Positions 11,884-13,757 of a stretch of 13,757 nucleotides of DNA are shown here, in pieces. The DNA lies in NCBI GenBank assembly GCA_003505155.1, contig DNYJ01000031.1, positions 1 to 13,757 of the forward strand, in the 5' to 3' direction. This stretch comes from Candidatus Uhrbacteria bacterium (GTDB lineage: Bacteria > Patescibacteriota > Patescibacteriia > UBA9934 > UBA10169). The translations under genes were made by a program, and so were the position numbers. Below the pieces are notes generated by a model that had not been told where the DNA came from, ran no database searches, and worked only from the letters and a program-made list of their open reading frames with translations. The first letter of the stretch is position 1. Each line of letters begins with the position of its first letter.

Positions 11884-12903
11884 TTAGGCGGCTTCTTCTC
11901 GATCGGGGGTTTCTTTTTTTTGCGTTGTTTTTGGACGGAGCGCGTCTTGACCAATTCCAGCTCGATAGTCAGGGAGTCGGCCATGTACCTTTTCAATATT
12001 GCTTCGGTACGTTGTAGCACGCTCTTCGCGCCGAGACTGACCCGAGAGATTCTTCCAGAGCTTGCCAAAGAAACTGGGTTCTTGTGTCGGACTTCCTCCT
12101 TTGCGTGCGCTGATGACTCGATATTGTGCCAGATCCTCATGAGTTTGCTTTATAGTCTCTCGCTTTTTATCTTGAGCACTCACGCGTTTGTCAAAAGCAA
12201 CCTGCTTACGTCGATCCTGTTTGACTGATTCCGGCGTATCAACAAACCAAGATCGCTTCACATGACCCCAGAAGGATTCTTGTTTTGTTCGAGCGCTCTT
12301 GACGTCGTAGGCATGCGCCTTGGCTTCTTCTCGAGCCGCCACCTGCTTTGCGTGTTCTTGCGCTATCTTTAATTCCTTTTCTCGTGCTACTTGGCTCATG
12401 ATACGATCTCCGGATCGAGATCGGTTTTCTTCGACAAGACGGTCCATTTCCGTGTTCTCTGCTTCCTCCTTGCTCGGAGAGCCTTCAACAACTGGCACGA
12501 CGACATCCTCAATTGAAGCGACACGATCTACCTCTGCCTGTTGCTGTTCTTTTTGTGTGATAAGTTTGTGAATAACATCTTTCTCAACCCCAATCGGCAG
12601 GATTTTTTTATTGACAGCAGTTAATCCGACTTTATCCTTTCCTTCTGAAGCTTTTTGGCGAAGGTCTCGTTCCTGGATCAATGGTTTGAGCCTGTAAGTA
12701 ATGCTTTCCAGACGTTTTTCCAATTGTGGAATTGTCAGCGAAACAAGACGAAGCTCTAGCGATTTTCGAAGATCGGAAAGCTCACGAGCGGTTTCCCCAT
12801 TATTTACAAGCTCGACACCCTTTTTGAGATCCTCCAACCAATCTTCTGATTCCGAGCTCGGCTGTGCCGTGTCAAATGGAGAGTGGTCAATATTTCTTGT
12901 CAT
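11884..12903 (-). CDS. Unknown 339-aa charged, coiled-coil protein
   Basis: I do not recognise a family. The protein is highly polar, with no signal peptide or membrane segment. Residues about 15-85 are helical with heptad-like leucines (DLRKSLELRLVSLTIPQLE, then RLESITYRL); about 115-125 is Gln-rich (ITQKEQQQAEVDR); about 165-200 is a Lys/Glu/Ala-rich helix (QVAREKELKIAQEHAKQVAA). Two short aromatic-basic motifs, SFWGHVKRSW and SFFGKLWKNL, flank another charged helix and could be membrane- or partner-binding segments. The C-terminus is basic and disordered-looking. The ATG at 12903 lies about 15 nt after the expected transcription start; GAGGG is too far upstream to be a normal ribosome site. 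It is convergent with polA, sharing a terminator, and divergent from holA. A structural or scaffolding role is only a guess. Confidence 0.75.
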   Translation of the reverse strand: MTRNIDHSPFDTAQPSSESEDWLEDLKKGVELVNNGETARELSDLRKSLELRLVSLTIPQLEKRLESITYRLKPLIQERDLRQKASEGKDKVGLTAVNKKILPIGVEKDVIHKLITQKEQQQAEVDRVASIEDVVVPVVEGSPSKEEAENTEMDRLVEENRSRSGDRIMSQVAREKELKIAQEHAKQVAAREEAKAHAYDVKSARTKQESFWGHVKRSWFVDTPESVKQDRRKQVAFDKRVSAQDKKRETIKQTHEDLAQYRVISARKGGSPTQEPSFFGKLWKNLSGQSRREERATTYRSNIEKVHGRLPDYRAGIGQDALRPKTTQKKETPDREEAA

Positions 12904-12924
12904 AATTTCAATTTTATTGCCCTC

Positions 12925-12953
12925 AATTTAGCATAAAATGATGATTTTGTCAA
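12925..12953 (-). promoter_or_regulatory. Promoter of the coiled-coil gene
   Basis: Minus strand TTGACA (12953-12948), 17-nt spacer, TAAATT (12930-12925), with a start expected near 12918. Confidence 0.75.
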
Positions 12954-12999
12954 GGGGGATAACGTTGGAATGGCTGTAAAATGAGGTGAAAACGAGACG

Positions 13000-13008
13000 T
13001 GATATACT
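13000..13008 (+). promoter_or_regulatory. Extended -10 promoter of holA
   Basis: TG-A-TATACT (13000-13008) matches an extended -10; no clear -35 is seen. Transcription would begin within about four bases of the ATG at 13018, so the mRNA is probably leaderless. Confidence 0.5.
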
Positions 13009-13017
13009 GTCTTCAAT

Positions 13018-13757
13018 ATGCTCATCTGCGTGTACGGAGAAGATGGATACCGTGCGTCACAGAAGGTGGCTCAACTTAAGGATTCTTTTCGAGAGAAATT
13101 TTCCGGCGGGGTGAATCTTTCCGAGTTTGACGCAAAGGCTCCTGTCGGCGAGATTCTTTCGGCGATCCGAAGCGGAGGGCTTTTATCTCCCAAACGCATG
13201 GTTGTTGTGAGCGGTCTCATCGAGCGTGTGAAAACGGCGGAGGTGAAGGTGTGGGCGGCGGCGCTGTGCGAGACGGATACAGATGCGATCATCGTACTTC
13301 ATGAAATGCTTTCGGCTAAGGAGGTTGAAGGCCAACCTCTCGGGAAAGCTCTCAAAGACGCTCGCGACCGGCATGATTATGCGTTTGAAAAACTCTCGTC
13401 GCGCGACTTGGAGCGTTGGATCGTGCATGAATTTGGCGAGCTCGGTGCAAAGATTGATCGGAAGGCTTTGCAGAATCTCATTGCGAGCGTGGGCGACAAT
13501 ACATGGCAGATGGCGGGAGAGATGAGAAAGCTTGCGGCGTATGCCGGGAGTGAAACCATCACTTCGGCGATGGTGGAAATGCTTGTTCATGGCAACTTCG
13601 AAGGAAAGATTTTTGATTTTATTGATGCGGTGAGTCAGAAGAACACGCGCAAGGCGGTGCGTTTGCTTGAGAGAGAGCGCGCGGCCGGTTCGGCAGACGG
13701 GTATCTGGGGCAAATGCTTTTGCGACAAGTTCGTCTCTTACTCGGAGCGCGAAGTCT
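13018..13757 (+). CDS. holA: DNA polymerase III subunit delta (partial, runs off window)
   Basis: The frame from ATG 13018 stays open to the window edge (246 complete codons), so the C-terminal part is missing. The N-terminus MLICVYGEDGYRASQKV is the typical HolA opening (YG.D.Y...Q). About 160-180 contains NTWQMAGEMRKLAAYAG, the delta-subunit helix before the lid, and FEGKIFDFIDAVSQKNTRKA is the start of the collar domain with its A..LL.R repeat. Delta opens the sliding clamp within the clamp-loader complex; the family lacks a functional Walker ATPase site, consistent with none being visible. Codon usage matches polA. It is divergent from the coiled-coil gene, and the start lies almost directly behind an extended -10 element, with no Shine-Dalgarno. 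Confidence 0.93.
   Translation, partial: MLICVYGEDGYRASQKVAQLKDSFREKFSGGVNLSEFDAKAPVGEILSAIRSGGLLSPKRMVVVSGLIERVKTAEVKVWAAALCETDTDAIIVLHEMLSAKEVEGQPLGKALKDARDRHDYAFEKLSSRDLERWIVHEFGELGAKIDRKALQNLIASVGDNTWQMAGEMRKLAAYAGSETITSAMVEMLVHGNFEGKIFDFIDAVSQKNTRKAVRLLERERAAGSADGYLGQMLLRQVRLLLGARS

Overview
The window looks like a chromosomal segment of a Candidate Phyla Radiation (Patescibacteria, probably Parcubacteria-like) bacterium. The basis is a 591-residue Cys-rich protein of a family I know almost only from CPR genomes (often mis-named 'Caib/Baif family'), two TrmB-type regulators, a Pol I without an intact proofreading site next to holA, and several genes that have a sigma70-like promoter almost on top of the start codon (leaderless or near-leaderless). 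TAG, TAA and TGA all act as stops, so the code is standard. The lineage call is recognition, not a computed placement.

Layout. 1-58 (-) is a truncated tRNA whose first 22 nt recur at 82-103. 154-874 (-) is a VapBC-type toxin-antitoxin pair. 919-2450 (+) is one long transcription unit: promoter, a roughly 250-nt leader folding into a chain of hairpins whose last one covers the ribosome binding site, a 335-aa unknown protein (gene A), a second structured region after the stop, and a terminator. 2456-3220 (-) is a TrmB-like regulator, divergent from a small membrane protein (gene B, 3335-3799 +). 3928-5703 (-) is the CPR Cys-rich protein. 5830-6252 (+) encodes an acyl-carrier-like protein (gene C) and 6441-6947 (-) an unknown protein (gene D). 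7156-8274 (+) is a TrmB-like regulator with a doubled effector domain and two matching operator-like palindromes. 8367-9152 (+) is a Fic protein with Gln where the catalytic His should be. 9219-11843 is polA, 11884-12903 (-) is a coiled-coil unknown, and holA (13018 to the edge) is open at the window end.

How it fits together. Two kinds of genes are interleaved. The replication, TA, TrmB, Fic and Cys-rich genes have mixed third positions and mostly little or no 5' UTR. Genes A, B and C, and less extremely D, have third positions dominated by C and G. Each stands alone with its own promoter, Shine-Dalgarno sequence, hairpin-rich leader or trailer, and strong terminator, and B/C and the D/Cys-rich gene pair share terminator sequences. 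The leader of gene A is the best candidate for an undescribed regulatory system: it has G.A-rich symmetric internal loops, GNRA loops and a hairpin that closes the ribosome binding site. Short palindromes lying inside otherwise ordinary coding sequences are a second theme.
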